From: Pseudovirgaria hyperparasitica
Taxonomy: Eukaryota; Ascomycota; Dothideomycetes; Acrospermales; Acrospermaceae
NCBI RefSeq assembly: GCF_010093815.1
Contig: NW_022985557.1
Coordinates: forward strand, 1,116,001-1,180,000
DNA length: 64,000 nucleotides
Direction of reading: 5' to 3'
Position numbers and translations under genes: made by a program. The notes below the pieces were generated by a model. That model saw only the letters and a program-made list of their open reading frames with translations, had not been told where the DNA came from and searched no databases. Shown one piece after another: positions 1 through 9,410 of this stretch (positions are counted from its first letter, which is position 1; each line of letters begins with the position of its first letter).

Positions 1-1078
1 AGTGGTTTGCGTTTGCAACAATGGGCGTTCTAGTCTCACTCGGTGCATGGCAGGTCATATACCTGCGAGCGTACTTTCGGTTGGTATCGTCCCTTGACGA
101 CCATGCGACAATGCTAACGCACAACTTTCAGGTCCAAGCATCTCATTTGATGAACCCTCCATATTTTTTAAAAGACAGTCTTCGAGAGTATATGTCCGCA
201 TTACCTATGGCCTTGATACCTCGTAATATTACCGCGACCCTAAATAAGGTCAGCATCTGGTATGCCTAGACGATAACGAGATAAAAGATGCAGGAATATA
301 TCAGCAAATCGATATGAGCACCGCAAGATTGAGCACGTCGTATGAGTATCCACCTATGAAGCAAGGGGCTGCTGTGAAAGACTTTTGCCCGCAAAGATGC
401 GCAAGCTCACGAAGGGATGCACACCAAGCCAGCAGCTGATTCGATTTGAACCACTTCGAGTATTGGCTTTGCACGCATACGTGTATGCGTAACTATATTT
501 CGTTTTATATTAAAGCTCTATTGTGTACACGAAGTTCCTACGTCTACTTTTCAGTTCTTCCATTAAGACTGCAACAAACAAGTGCACTCTAGAATCTTAA
601 TTTCTCATGTATCATTCTGGCATGTAAGACATCATGTACCGTGTGTCCGAATGTCAACAAATCAAGAGCTAGGACATTATGACCAAGTGTGGATGGGAAC
701 CGAGTTCAACGATTCAGGTACTTCGGGAGCATCGGAAGTCATCCTTGAGTACCAACGACCAACGTCATTTTTGGTGAAAATTGACAAAAGAAATCGCGGT
801 GAGGTAAGGCTGAAACCCCCAATGTCTGTGCGGGCAGTGACGTAGAATGTTGATGTTGATGGCCCGGGTCGCTCCTTCGAAAACAATGGGATGAACACTG
901 TTGGCTTGGCACGTTGGCGCGTCGTGCCACGGAGATTTTCATCTGACCCCAACAGAACCCCAAACACAGGACCTGTTAATACTTCCACTGTCCGCCTTCC
1001 TCTGCGCACATCCTATACGTTCCCTCCTACCACCTGAACCTCAACATATTTCTAAATCGTCGTTTAAATCGTCGCATC
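1..1078. other. intergenic, no gene recognised
   Basis: No convincing coding region. An open frame of 82 codons at 21-269 on the plus strand resembles no family I know and lacks intron or neighbour support. It could be the end of a gene lying off the left edge, but I see no evidence for that. The last 300 bases are the presumed promoter of the gene starting at 1079; they carry the pyrimidine-rich tracts usual before fungal start codons. Confidence 0.5.
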
Positions 1079-1936
1079 ATGTCTCTTGCGCGCAGCGATA
1101 CCTTTGGCGAGCACGTCTACATTCCCCCGACCGACGACGACGATGACTCTCCCGATCAGACCTCCTCTTGCGAACCAACTCACAATCAACCCACTGCTCC
1201 ACGCTACATGCATCGCATGCTACGTGCCTACCATGCCAGTCCTACCGGCGAGACAACTGCCCTGAAGAAGCCCGATTCGTTCCACAGTCTTACGCACTGG
1301 TTTGTACTATACGTCTACGCCGTGAATGGCCGCGACGATAACTATCTCGGCCCTAAGAATGACACTACTGAGTCATTCTCTAGACCCGACGAAAATCTAC
1401 AGAACATATGTATGGATGCCATCCGCGAGTACTTTCGCTTGCGAAACCTTGCCGCAACCCCCTTCCGTATCGAGTATCTGTATAAGTCTCTGCCCAATGG
1501 TGAAGGTGACCTTATGAAGAAGTTCCTGCTCCAGACCGTTGCCTGGAGACTTACCAAGGAAGGTCCATCCACTGGATTCAAGTCGGCCCCTCCTGAACCC
1601 CTCTCTATCTGGGTAAAGGAGAACACGGCCAGCAATGCGCGAAGCCTTTCTCCAAGCTTCTTACATATGCTCGACAGGAATCATGATATCTGCCGAGATT
1701 TCTGTATTGTCATGTCCAATGTTTCGATCGTTGGCCGAGACGCTATGAAGGATGCTAGACAGGGCCCAACGGAGAAGTGGCATGTGGGAAGTGTTCAAGC
1801 GTCCGATGGAGGTGTCAAGATGCAGCGAGAGAGCTCCAAGGATTCAGGTTATGGTGATGAGATGAATGAGATGAAAGAGGCTACCGAAAACTTGAGGAAT
1901 ATCTCGCTTGGTTCCTCGGTCGCCGCTGGTGCCTGA
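1079..1936 (+). CDS. hypothetical protein resembling the C-terminal half of fungal BTB/POZ proteins
   Basis: Single-exon gene of 285 residues starting at the first ATG after a pyrimidine-rich leader. The N-terminus is acidic, with a run of aspartates near residues 19-23. Residues about 65-165 form the only ordered-looking part: a Phe-His-Ser-Leu-Thr-His-Trp-Phe-Val-Leu-Tyr-Val-Tyr-Ala segment, then helices with Asp-Ala-Ile-Arg-Glu-Tyr-Phe-Arg and Leu-Leu-Gln-Thr-Val-Ala-Trp-Arg. This reads like the helical region that follows the BTB fold in many Pezizomycotina proteins (a tube of the type Tyr-x-x-Ala, then Asp-Ala-x-x-x-Tyr-Phe), but no BTB fold precedes it. The C-terminus is polar and Ser-rich. 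The function is unknown and the BTB relation is an inference from motif spacing. Confidence 0.75.
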   Translation: MSLARSDTFGEHVYIPPTDDDDDSPDQTSSCEPTHNQPTAPRYMHRMLRAYHASPTGETTALKKPDSFHSLTHWFVLYVYAVNGRDDNYLGPKNDTTESFSRPDENLQNICMDAIREYFRLRNLAATPFRIEYLYKSLPNGEGDLMKKFLLQTVAWRLTKEGPSTGFKSAPPEPLSIWVKENTASNARSLSPSFLHMLDRNHDICRDFCIVMSNVSIVGRDAMKDARQGPTEKWHVGSVQASDGGVKMQRESSKDSGYGDEMNEMKEATENLRNISLGSSVAAGA

Positions 1937-2296
1937 TTTATCTGGTCGAGTAATGTCGGGCAATGAACGCATACATGGCGTTTATGGATACGTGTTGTTT
2001 CGAAGATATCCTAGAGGCTCATAGGGCGCCATGAGGCACTGGCACTGCGTGTAGTAAATGTAAGGTTCTTTCTCTATATTTTCGACCCTGTCAGGTGTTT
2101 TGCGGCATGGTATGCCTAAACAGCGTTGTGCAATTTCTCGCGTCGCCAATTCTGCACTGTGAAGTGGCGTGGCATTTGACAGCACCTTGAGCAATTTCAC
2201 CCACTTCCTCAGCCAGCCCTTCCATTTGCCTCTCTACCTCTTCTCTATTTACATCCTCCAGCTCTTGAACCAATCCGTCCTTGACAGATTGAAACG
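1937..2296. other. intergenic, terminator and promoter DNA
   Basis: About 360 bases between two same-strand genes. Nothing is recognised beyond a CT-rich stretch just before the next ATG. Confidence 0.5.
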
Positions 2297-3205
2297 ATGT
2301 CCTCTAGGCGCCCACCACCCACTCTCCCCAGACTGCGCACCAATCTCCTGCCTTTCGTCCCCGATGTCCCGCGCTGCGACTCCTCTACGCTGCCAGATAT
2401 TCCCGGTCTACCCTCAATTCAAGAAGGCTCACCCCTAGCCCCACGCAGAGTGTCCTCCCTCGTATTCTCAAAACAAGTCTCCCCCAAAAAAACAATCAAG
2501 AAGAGCACATCCCTGACGAGCGCATCCCTCTCACCACCAAAACACGCCCGAGGCAGCAGCACCGCAAAAGGCAGTATGTTGCCAAAGCAGTCAGGGCATG
2601 ACGTACAGGCACACGCGAGCGTGGAACGTGGCAATGCAGTGAGCAAAGAGGTATGGGTAGATGCGCAGTACGATCTCGACACGCCGCTCTCGCAGATCCT
2701 CACGACGACGATGCTTTTTCCGAGTTTGACGGCTTCGGCATGCTCGAGTGTTTGTTCGAGCTCGGGCTCGTGCTCGCCGTTGCTGGGGGATGAGTGTGTC
2801 AGGACGCAGGTTGACGGTCAAGAAGGCCACTTACACGACGACTCCAGCGACAGCATGCACTCCGACGACAGCGCCGACATGCCCACAATCGCGAGAGGCA
2901 TGGCAAAGAAGGGACAAAACCCTGGTCAGCATGATGGTGGCGAAATTTCACAGGCGCTGAGAGACTTGAAACACGTACAGCTTGCGATGCTGCGGATGTT
3001 GGGGGCGCGATTTGCTGATCTTGCTGGTGAGGCTGGAAAGGATGAAAGACGGGTTGATGGAATGGATGGGGCTGTTCGGGATAGTATGGTACGGTTCTGT
3101 GCGGAGCGAGGAGTAGATTTGCTGGGTCTGAGTCCGTCTGATAGAGTTGATGTGTATCTTGCGTGTATGGCGGAAAAGGGGATGCCGTTGGGCTATGAGC
3201 CTTAG
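2297..3205 (+). CDS. orphan Ser/Pro-rich protein
   Basis: Single open frame of 302 residues with an ATG following a CT-rich leader. The first 180 residues are low-complexity: Pro-rich start, basic Ser/Lys segment around 60-90, Ser/Cys-rich stretch around 140-165, and acidic Asp/Ser repeats around 175-195. The C-terminal 90 residues look ordered and helical, with a Leu-rich segment (Leu-Ala-Met-Leu-Arg-Met-Leu-Gly) and an acidic/hydrophobic tail ending near Gly-Tyr-Glu-Pro. I do not recognise a family. The organisation (disordered N-terminus, helical C-terminus) suggests a regulatory or adaptor protein, but no function is claimed. Intronless; codon use looks like its neighbours. Confidence 0.65.
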   Translation: MSSRRPPPTLPRLRTNLLPFVPDVPRCDSSTLPDIPGLPSIQEGSPLAPRRVSSLVFSKQVSPKKTIKKSTSLTSASLSPPKHARGSSTAKGSMLPKQSGHDVQAHASVERGNAVSKEVWVDAQYDLDTPLSQILTTTMLFPSLTASACSSVCSSSGSCSPLLGDECVRTQVDGQEGHLHDDSSDSMHSDDSADMPTIARGMAKKGQNPGQHDGGEISQALRDLKHVQLAMLRMLGARFADLAGEAGKDERRVDGMDGAVRDSMVRFCAERGVDLLGLSPSDRVDVYLACMAEKGMPLGYEP

Positions 3206-3447
3206 AACCGGGGGAGGAGGGAGCGGAGAGGGCTGCGTAGAGGGTGCGAGGAGGATATGATGCACTTATGTGTTTTGTCGCGAGATAATACGAGCTGTAC
3301 ATGACGCATGTATTCAGTTTGGTAACATACATCCATCTGGATGGTGGAGCGAACTAGACAACCAGTGCTAGCTATATTGAGGCCTTTTTTCCAAATGCCT
3401 CAGACTGCTGAACTGGATATACCACACCTACTCTATAATACCCGACT

Positions 3448-4101
3448 CTAATCCAAGTCAATTATTAAGTAATGAGTAAGTTTTCGACTTGCTCTAATCC
3501 TGACTATCTCTTTCTCTATCCACAGACTGGGAGGATCATCTTCGTGCATGGCCCTGACCAGACCTTTGCACAACTGTGTGTTCATGACGATATCGATACT
3601 CGCCGGTTCTGTGGTATCGACGTAATTCTCCCCATATCTGAAAAAAAGCATGTCTAGCTCCTTGCGAACGTTTAAACTCCCAATCTGCACGAAGACGATT
3701 TGGCCGATAGTCTTCACTTGCGCATTGGCAGCGAGCACGGCATCACTGAGAATGCGTGACATGTAAATCTTCTCAGTGTTGCTGCGTTTCTCGGGAAAGT
3801 AGTTGTACGCTACGGACACGATTACGACGGCTCTTTCGAGCTTCGTCGAGCAGAGAAAGCTGAACGTTGGCGTTTCGATCTGGCCGGGAGGTGTGTATTT
3901 CCGATGCGCTGGGGCGACGGTGAACCATCTGAAGGACTCCTCGCTGATTTGGTCGGGTTCATTCGATAGTATTGCACGGTGTAAAATGCTGTCACTTGTG
4001 GCTGGCGTATCCTCAAGCGTCTTGTAGCCCTCGTCCCTGAAGATGTACGCCGCATCCGAAGGAGGAGCAGACCGAAAGAGGTTATCATGAGTGGAATCCA
4101 T
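3448..4101 (-). CDS. tandem paralogue A, unrecognised ~220-residue family
   Basis: Intronless frame of 217 residues. It is clearly homologous along its length to the gene at 5750-6436. Shared blocks are a segment of the type Tyr/Phe-Thr-x-Ala-Pro (about residue 60), Pro-x-Phe-Ser/Thr-Phe/Leu-Cys-Ser, a hydrophobic strand Ala-Val-Val-Ile-Val-Ser-Val-Ala-Tyr (about 90-100), Glu-Lys-Ile-x-x-Ser-Arg-x-Leu-x-Asp-Ala (about 110-122), a second strand Gln-Ile-Val-Phe-Val-Gln, and a C-terminal strand ending Ile-Ile-Asp-Leu-Asp. Alternating strands and helices suggest a small soluble alpha/beta protein. No signal peptide or membrane segment. I do not recognise the family. Same strand as its sister, 1.65 kb downstream of it in transcription order. 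Confidence 0.75.
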   Translation of the reverse strand: MDSTHDNLFRSAPPSDAAYIFRDEGYKTLEDTPATSDSILHRAILSNEPDQISEESFRWFTVAPAHRKYTPPGQIETPTFSFLCSTKLERAVVIVSVAYNYFPEKRSNTEKIYMSRILSDAVLAANAQVKTIGQIVFVQIGSLNVRKELDMLFFRYGENYVDTTEPASIDIVMNTQLCKGLVRAMHEDDPPSLWIEKEIVRIRASRKLTHYLIIDLD

Positions 4102-4512
4102 AGTGCGACTCTAGAAACGATTTAACAACAGATCGCTCGAACAAAGAAAGTAAAAGTTGTATTTGTTCCATGTTGCTCTAGATAGATTTTCACTCTAAGT
4201 AAGACATCTCGGCCAGCTGTGACGAGAGGAGCTCTGAAAGGTCGTCGTACAGCGGCTCCACAGAGCAAGGCACAGAGGTTACACAACCAGAACAAAGCAG
4301 TTCGCTCGTTTATTACTGGTCGTAATTGATTGGATCTCTTTACCACTAGCTGGACGCATGTCAAGGATCGGAATGTATTTGGTTCTTGCATCCTCAAGGT
4401 CCTCAGATTCTTTGGTTCATGGTCCAAAGCTTTTGGCCCAGCTCGCATGCCTTTACGGCGTCAAGGTCCCAGGGCGCTCCCTCTCTGCAGCCGCATATCT
4501 CCACCTCCACTC

Positions 4513-4788
4513 TCAACCGCTCCATTCCTTGTCCTCGTCAAGGAGCACAAAGGCCGCGACTCGTTGGGGAGGAGGCTTTCTGCACCCTATTAACACCTCC
4601 TTGGCGACGGAGTAAAACATGCTGCACTTGACGTAACTCCCCTTACTCTTACAATGACCGCAAGAGTTACTAATGACTTGAACTAACTTTAGGGATTTAC
4701 TCTGCACTGTAGACGACTCTGAAAAACCACGAAGCTTACCGTGATTATGTGGTAGCTGTAGAGAGCTGGTAATAGCTGCCTTCTTCAT
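4513..4788 (-). CDS. possible small Cys-containing ORF
   Basis: A 91-codon frame between the two paralogues. Its middle contains Cys-Gly-His-Cys, a further Cys seven residues on, and another near Ile-Gly-Cys, a spacing that could bind a metal. It could also be chance. No homologue, signal peptide or splice signal is recognised, and it may be a fragment of a decayed gene. Confidence 0.2.
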   Translation of the reverse strand: MKKAAITSSLQLPHNHGKLRGFSESSTVQSKSLKLVQVISNSCGHCKSKGSYVKCSMFYSVAKEVLIGCRKPPPQRVAAFVLLDEDKEWSG

Positions 4789-4799
4789 AGTCCATACTA

Positions 4800-4821
4800 C
4801 CGGATTAGAAATCTTATCCGG
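4800..4821. repeat. imperfect 22-bp palindrome
   Basis: CCGGAT arms with AGA/TCT inner arms around an AA centre, giving a near-perfect inverted repeat. A perfect 8-base palindrome (TCCGCGGA) follows within about 10 bases. It lies inside the spacer between the two paralogues. It could be a binding site or nothing. Confidence 0.4.
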
Positions 4822-5749
4822 GATGTCCGCGGAGGCCCTACAATAAAATCGTTACTTGGATAACTTAGAAGTGAGACATACCAGGAAGAGAAGCGAGCAC
4901 TGGAATAGACATGTCTGGATAGGAATGTAAGACAAGTGGTCTAAATCAGGGGCTATTGTGAATATTCAGACATGCAGGAGTAGTTACATCATGTTGAGGC
5001 TAGAAGACCGAAACGTCCTACAGGAGGTCTGGAATCTGGTGAATCGGGAAATCTCCGCTCGCAGAGTGTTCTGTGCTGCTTCCTTTCTCAATTTCTTTCA
5101 ATATCATCAAAACATGGTTCCATCCCCACGGTGGACGTCGGTTTAGAAAGCAGTGCGTATAGGACTGCTTCTCTTCTCTTCCGCCGCTATCCATGCCTTT
5201 GGTCATCAACTTCTTTATTGGCTCCATGTCAAGGGTTGAACACACCTATCTCTTAGAGTCTCTTCTCCACTTATTTCTCGTGCCTGAATCATTTACCTCG
5301 TATATTCCTCTACATGCACACTCAGAAGCCACAGAGGCTTGCTCTCTCTTAGATTATTCTCCGTGGGTAAAGGTATACTAACACACGATTGTGCTTGGTC
5401 GACGGAATCATCCTCTCTGTACAGACTCTACGTCGCCAAGGCCACGAGGATCTTAGAATCGTACTACTTGATACTGGCTCTACAAACATTTGAGGTTGAA
5501 AATAAGATCCTTTCTGTGCTACTGCGTAGATGTCGATGCCTGTTCTTGGGCCGAGATATCGATCATGTTTATAAGTCAAGCACATCACATGAACGAAAAG
5601 GGGCGACAAAGAGGGACAAGATGAGCAACTCCAGTTGTCTCTAATCTACACCCTCCCATCGGAGCAAGCCGGCTCCGCCCTGTTCCTACTCATAGAAATC
5701 GAGACCATCACTGACTCAATGCAGACAAATACTCGCCAACACTGCACCA

Positions 5750-6436
5750 TCACACCTTGTCCGTCAATCTCACAACCATAAATTGATAATGTCTCACATT
5801 ATCATTCGAAGGCGATCTCATGTGAACGCCCCCAATCTTACGCCCCATCCACGGCGCCTGCGCCTGATCCAAGTTCCCCGTGTGGATCGCCCACTGCACC
5901 GCCTTCAAGAACGGCGTTTGCATCATATCTTTCATTACTTCGCCACCAGTAGCATCAATCCGCCCATCTTCATCAATATGGGGCTCTGCCACTGTCTGCG
6001 TTCTCTTGTTGGTTACGTCCACGAACACAACCGCCGCCAGGCGCCATGGCGCACTATTCGCTCTGTTCGCATACACACTGGCATCGTGCAGAAAACGCGA
6101 CAGGTGTATTTTCTCCCCGACATGCCCCTCGGATGGTCCGTACGCGACGGTAACGATGACGATGGCGTCGGCAAGGTTGTTGGAGCAGAAGAGTGTGAAG
6201 CGTGGCGGATCCTTCTCAGGACGCGTGTGGACCCAGGTGTCCGAAACGGGAGCGATGGTGTACTTGGTCATAGGTGTGTCTTTGTTGATGTGTGTGCTTA
6301 GTACGGATACTATCTCTTCATGTAAGATGGGCGCGGCGTCGTAAAGGGTCTTGGGCTCCTCGAACCAGAGCTTGTAAGGGGCCGGGAGGGCGCGGTCGAA
6401 AATGTTCTCGGGTGGGGCCATCTTGTTATAATTCAA
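5750..6436 (-). CDS. tandem paralogue B, unrecognised ~220-residue family
   Basis: Intronless frame of 228 residues from the first ATG; a second in-frame Met lies five codons in (Met-Ala-Pro-Pro) and may be the true start. It shares the same ordered blocks as the gene at 3448-4101: Tyr-Thr-Ile-Ala-Pro-Val, Pro-Arg-Phe-Thr-Leu-Phe-Cys-Ser, Ala-Ile-Val-Ile-Val-Thr-Val-Ala-Tyr-Gly, Glu-Lys-Ile-His-Leu-Ser-Arg-Phe-Leu-His-Asp-Ala, Ala-Val-Val-Phe-Val-Asp, and a C-terminal hydrophobic strand. The level of similarity looks moderate (old duplication). No recognised domain; predicted cytosolic because no targeting signal is seen. Confidence 0.75.
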   Translation of the reverse strand: MNYNKMAPPENIFDRALPAPYKLWFEEPKTLYDAAPILHEEIVSVLSTHINKDTPMTKYTIAPVSDTWVHTRPEKDPPRFTLFCSNNLADAIVIVTVAYGPSEGHVGEKIHLSRFLHDASVYANRANSAPWRLAAVVFVDVTNKRTQTVAEPHIDEDGRIDATGGEVMKDMMQTPFLKAVQWAIHTGNLDQAQAPWMGRKIGGVHMRSPSNDNVRHYQFMVVRLTDKV

Positions 6437-8069
6437 GGATTAATCTGTGCAGGCGGAAGGTAGTAGATGGAGTTGATTCTGCCGTTCGTTCTCCATGTCT
6501 TTGATTTAGATTATATATATACATCTATATCATCTTCAAGGAACCGGTCCATCATTGCAACAGAAACAGTGGGGAAGAAACCCATTCCCACAAGTCCGCA
6601 CAAAGCAAGAAGAGGGTGATGGAATGAAGTACATCGTGGACACAGGGAGTCAACATAACTGGGCTCTGGATATTCACGAGGACAAAGGATGTTTGTTTGT
6701 CTAGACAAAGATACACCGATGTCCACATTCCAGAGAGCCAACAGGGATAGTCCTTGGAACAGCACAGCACATTCCTATGCAACCCCCCCTCCCCCCCTTC
6801 TGGAGATCACAGCCCCCTACTTCTGATATTTCAATCTTGCCAACTTTTTTTTCTCACACGACTGACGTGAGTCATTCGCGCGTGCTCCTTTCAGGGACGT
6901 GCGTTCCATGCAGGTTTCTTTCACTAACGCTTTTTTCGAGTGACGACTCTCCAAGTAATGCTCTCTGGAGATTCTTACCAGCGATTCCCAACAGCGATAT
7001 TCTCTTCTCTAGCAATCTCGCCTGAATTTGATACTATGACAGCGTACTATCTCCCATGGCTAACATCCTGCCTCCCACATGCGTGCTATTAGCATAGCAT
7101 TTCGTTCCAAGTAGAAATACTCTAGCCTGGTATGCTCGTAGCCTTTGCTTCTTTAGTTAGTACAGTTCTTATCGTTCTCGCTCTCCTCTTAGCTCTCGCT
7201 CCTTGTTCTTCTACTCTCCTTATCCCCTCGCCATATATTAGACCTTAGCTTAAACGCTCTCCATTATTCTATATCCTTATATAATCTCTATATATCAGGA
7301 GTGTATAGTATCTCTCGCATGTAGCTTCATCTCGTTTAACATCCGCTTATCTAGTCTATATATATGCGTATATGTCTTACTTGTAATATAGTAAGGACCA
7401 AACCTAATTTACTCCCTTGTTTAGTACTTCGTGAATCCTAGTTGAAGTAAAGTACCAAAGTAGATATGTTAAGATTATATGCATATACTAATACTAAAGA
7501 TATCCACTAGTACCATATATAAACTCTGCACTAGTGCTACATTCTACTTTATTACTCTTACTCCAAATCTATACATCTATATAGACAAGCCAAACTCCTA
7601 CCTACGGCTCCGAAGTACCAATTCATTCAATCCAAGCCTAATTAATCGATATTCTTACCTTGATCACTACCTTCTGTGAAGTGTTATCTACAAATAAACA
7701 CGCTACGGCGTGTGTGTAGCCCTCAGGAGTCAGTACTGCTAGTGCTAGCATTATTATAATAAATTAAAAGTCTCTCTATCTCTCTCTCTCGATCTATAGA
7801 ATCATCATACTATGTTCTGAAGGTAGCACCACGTCGACCTAGCAGCTAGACCCAGGTAGACAGATACCGCGATCTTGACTTCTGTGCATGCACGCACGCA
7901 CGTAGAAGAGGAGAGCTGAGATAAGCAGGAAATGATAAATGACATAATTCACACAGCGCACAGGGGGTCTGAAGACGACGATGTCATTTGAATCTTTTGC
8001 AATACTATTATTATGATTATAATTTTACGCCAGCCTTGCCTATATGTACGGTCTAGCCGTTTTGTTCAG
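6437..8069. other. AT-rich gene-free stretch
   Basis: From about 7040 to 7800 the base composition shifts to AT-rich with many TA steps and short pyrimidine runs, unlike the flanking genes. No frame with coding character is visible on either strand. A poly-C run sits near 6781-6798 and a CT microsatellite near 7774-7793. The composition fits a remnant altered by repeat-induced point mutation, but no element family can be named. Confidence 0.5.
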
Positions 8070-9410
8070 TCAATAAGAGTTCTTCGCGTCGTCGTCGACC
8101 GTGAACTTGTACACCGCCTCGAGCGTGTAGGCAGGGTCGCCGGGCCCAAAGATATTCTTAGCGTCGCGCTGCCACTCGGGCTGATTGATGGCGTCGATCC
8201 AGTCCTCGACCTCCATGACGACGCAGGCGTAGTCCTGGACCCAGCGCGGCTGCGAGCCGTCGGTGAAACCCTGGGTCTTTTTGAGCGGGATGCCGGCCTG
8301 GGACTGGCCCGGGCAGCTGTAGATCTGGAAGGCGTCTTGGTCGGAGTAGACGTCGACGGTGATGCCGGAGAAGGCGGAGTAGAGGGAGGCGACGGGTGCG
8401 GTGTGCCAGTCGTAGGGCCCGTTCTGGGCGCGGTTGACGAGGTAGCAGGTGTCGTAGCCGGAGCAGTTGAAGCCGCAGTTGCCGTGGATATCGGGGGAGG
8501 TGAGGTTTGCGCCGAGTTGTTTGGGGCTGGACCAGAAGTCGTTGACGGAGTATTGCTGGTTGGGCAGGATGGTGCCGTCGGGGATGAGGATGTTGTCGAC
8601 GCCGACGCGTTGACCGGAGTAGGGCAGGTGGAGCGTGTGGTTGTCGGTGTTGGTGGTGTCCGGATTTTGGAAGCCGTCGAGATTCCAGTAGACCTGAGGT
8701 TGATGTAAGTACATGTGGAGATGAGTATGGAAGTAAATGGGACGTACGTGGGAGCTTAGCATGATTGGAGTCTTCTTTGTCGTTGCGAGTGCGACCATCT
8801 TCAGGTCCCATTCGTAAGGCTTGACGGTGTAGGTGATGTAAGAGATGACCTCGCCGGGGAAGCCTTGCTCGCCATCAGGATCGACGATAGAGAATGTGAT
8901 TGAGTCGCAAGTGTAAGATACGACGGTGAAGTTGCGCTGAGTGCGTTAGCTGAAGTACTGGCGAGGTGAGAGTTGGAATGCGAACGTGATCCCAGCCATT
9001 GGAGCCTCCGTGCAAAGTATCAGCACCGCCGTTTTCATTTGGATCAACATGGAACTCCTCTCCATCGATTACAAAGGTCGAGTTCTTGATACGATTGGCA
9101 TATCGGCCTGGTCGCAATCAGCATGAGCAGCAGCGTGAGCGGTGGGAGCAATCAAACCTGGCACACCGCCATAGTGAGGATGCACGGTGTCCTCGGTGTA
9201 GAAGGTTGCATTATCGAAGCCCAGTACAATATCGCGCTCGGTACCACTGGTGTCATTGATGAACAGGTTGGTCAAGCTGGCACCGTAGGGAATGAATTGA
9301 GCGCGGATACCCTCGGCCGAGATGGTGTACTTGCCATCCTCATCCGGACCATTGGTGGCGCCAGCGAGGGCGACGAGCAGCGAAACGGCAGCAAGAAGGT
9401 AGCGAGCCAT
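8070..9410 (-). CDS. secreted aldose 1-epimerase (galactose mutarotase family)
   Basis: Four exons joined by three short introns (roughly 9157-9108, 8985-8937, 8747-8694) give a 395-residue protein. It starts at the ATG at 9410 with a signal peptide (Ala-Arg-Tyr-Leu-Leu-Ala-Ala-Val-Ser-Leu-Leu-Val-Ala-Leu-Ala-Gly-Ala). Family marks are Tyr-Gly-Ala-Ser-Leu-Thr near residue 42; Gly-Arg-Tyr-Ala-Asn-Arg-Ile across the first intron; Leu-His-Gly-Gly; and His-Val-Tyr-Trp-Asn-Leu across the third intron, matching the catalytic His of the His-x-Tyr-x-Asn motif. It interconverts alpha and beta anomers of aldoses. The signal peptide places it outside the cell, as in other fungal extracellular members. 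The C-terminal third is longer than bacterial GalM and has paired cysteines, consistent with secretion. Family assignment is firm; substrate is not known. Confidence 0.88.

Larger units (their letters stand above)
4102..5749. other. spacer between the tandem paralogues
   Basis: About 1.65 kb. It holds one short Cys-containing open frame (listed separately), an imperfect 22-base palindrome at about 4800-4821, and otherwise no recognisable coding or RNA feature. Confidence 0.5.

Noticed and set aside
8013-8708. Long Val/Gly-rich plus-strand frame
   Set aside because: Antisense to the aldose epimerase exon 4; it mirrors its codon bias and has no family content.
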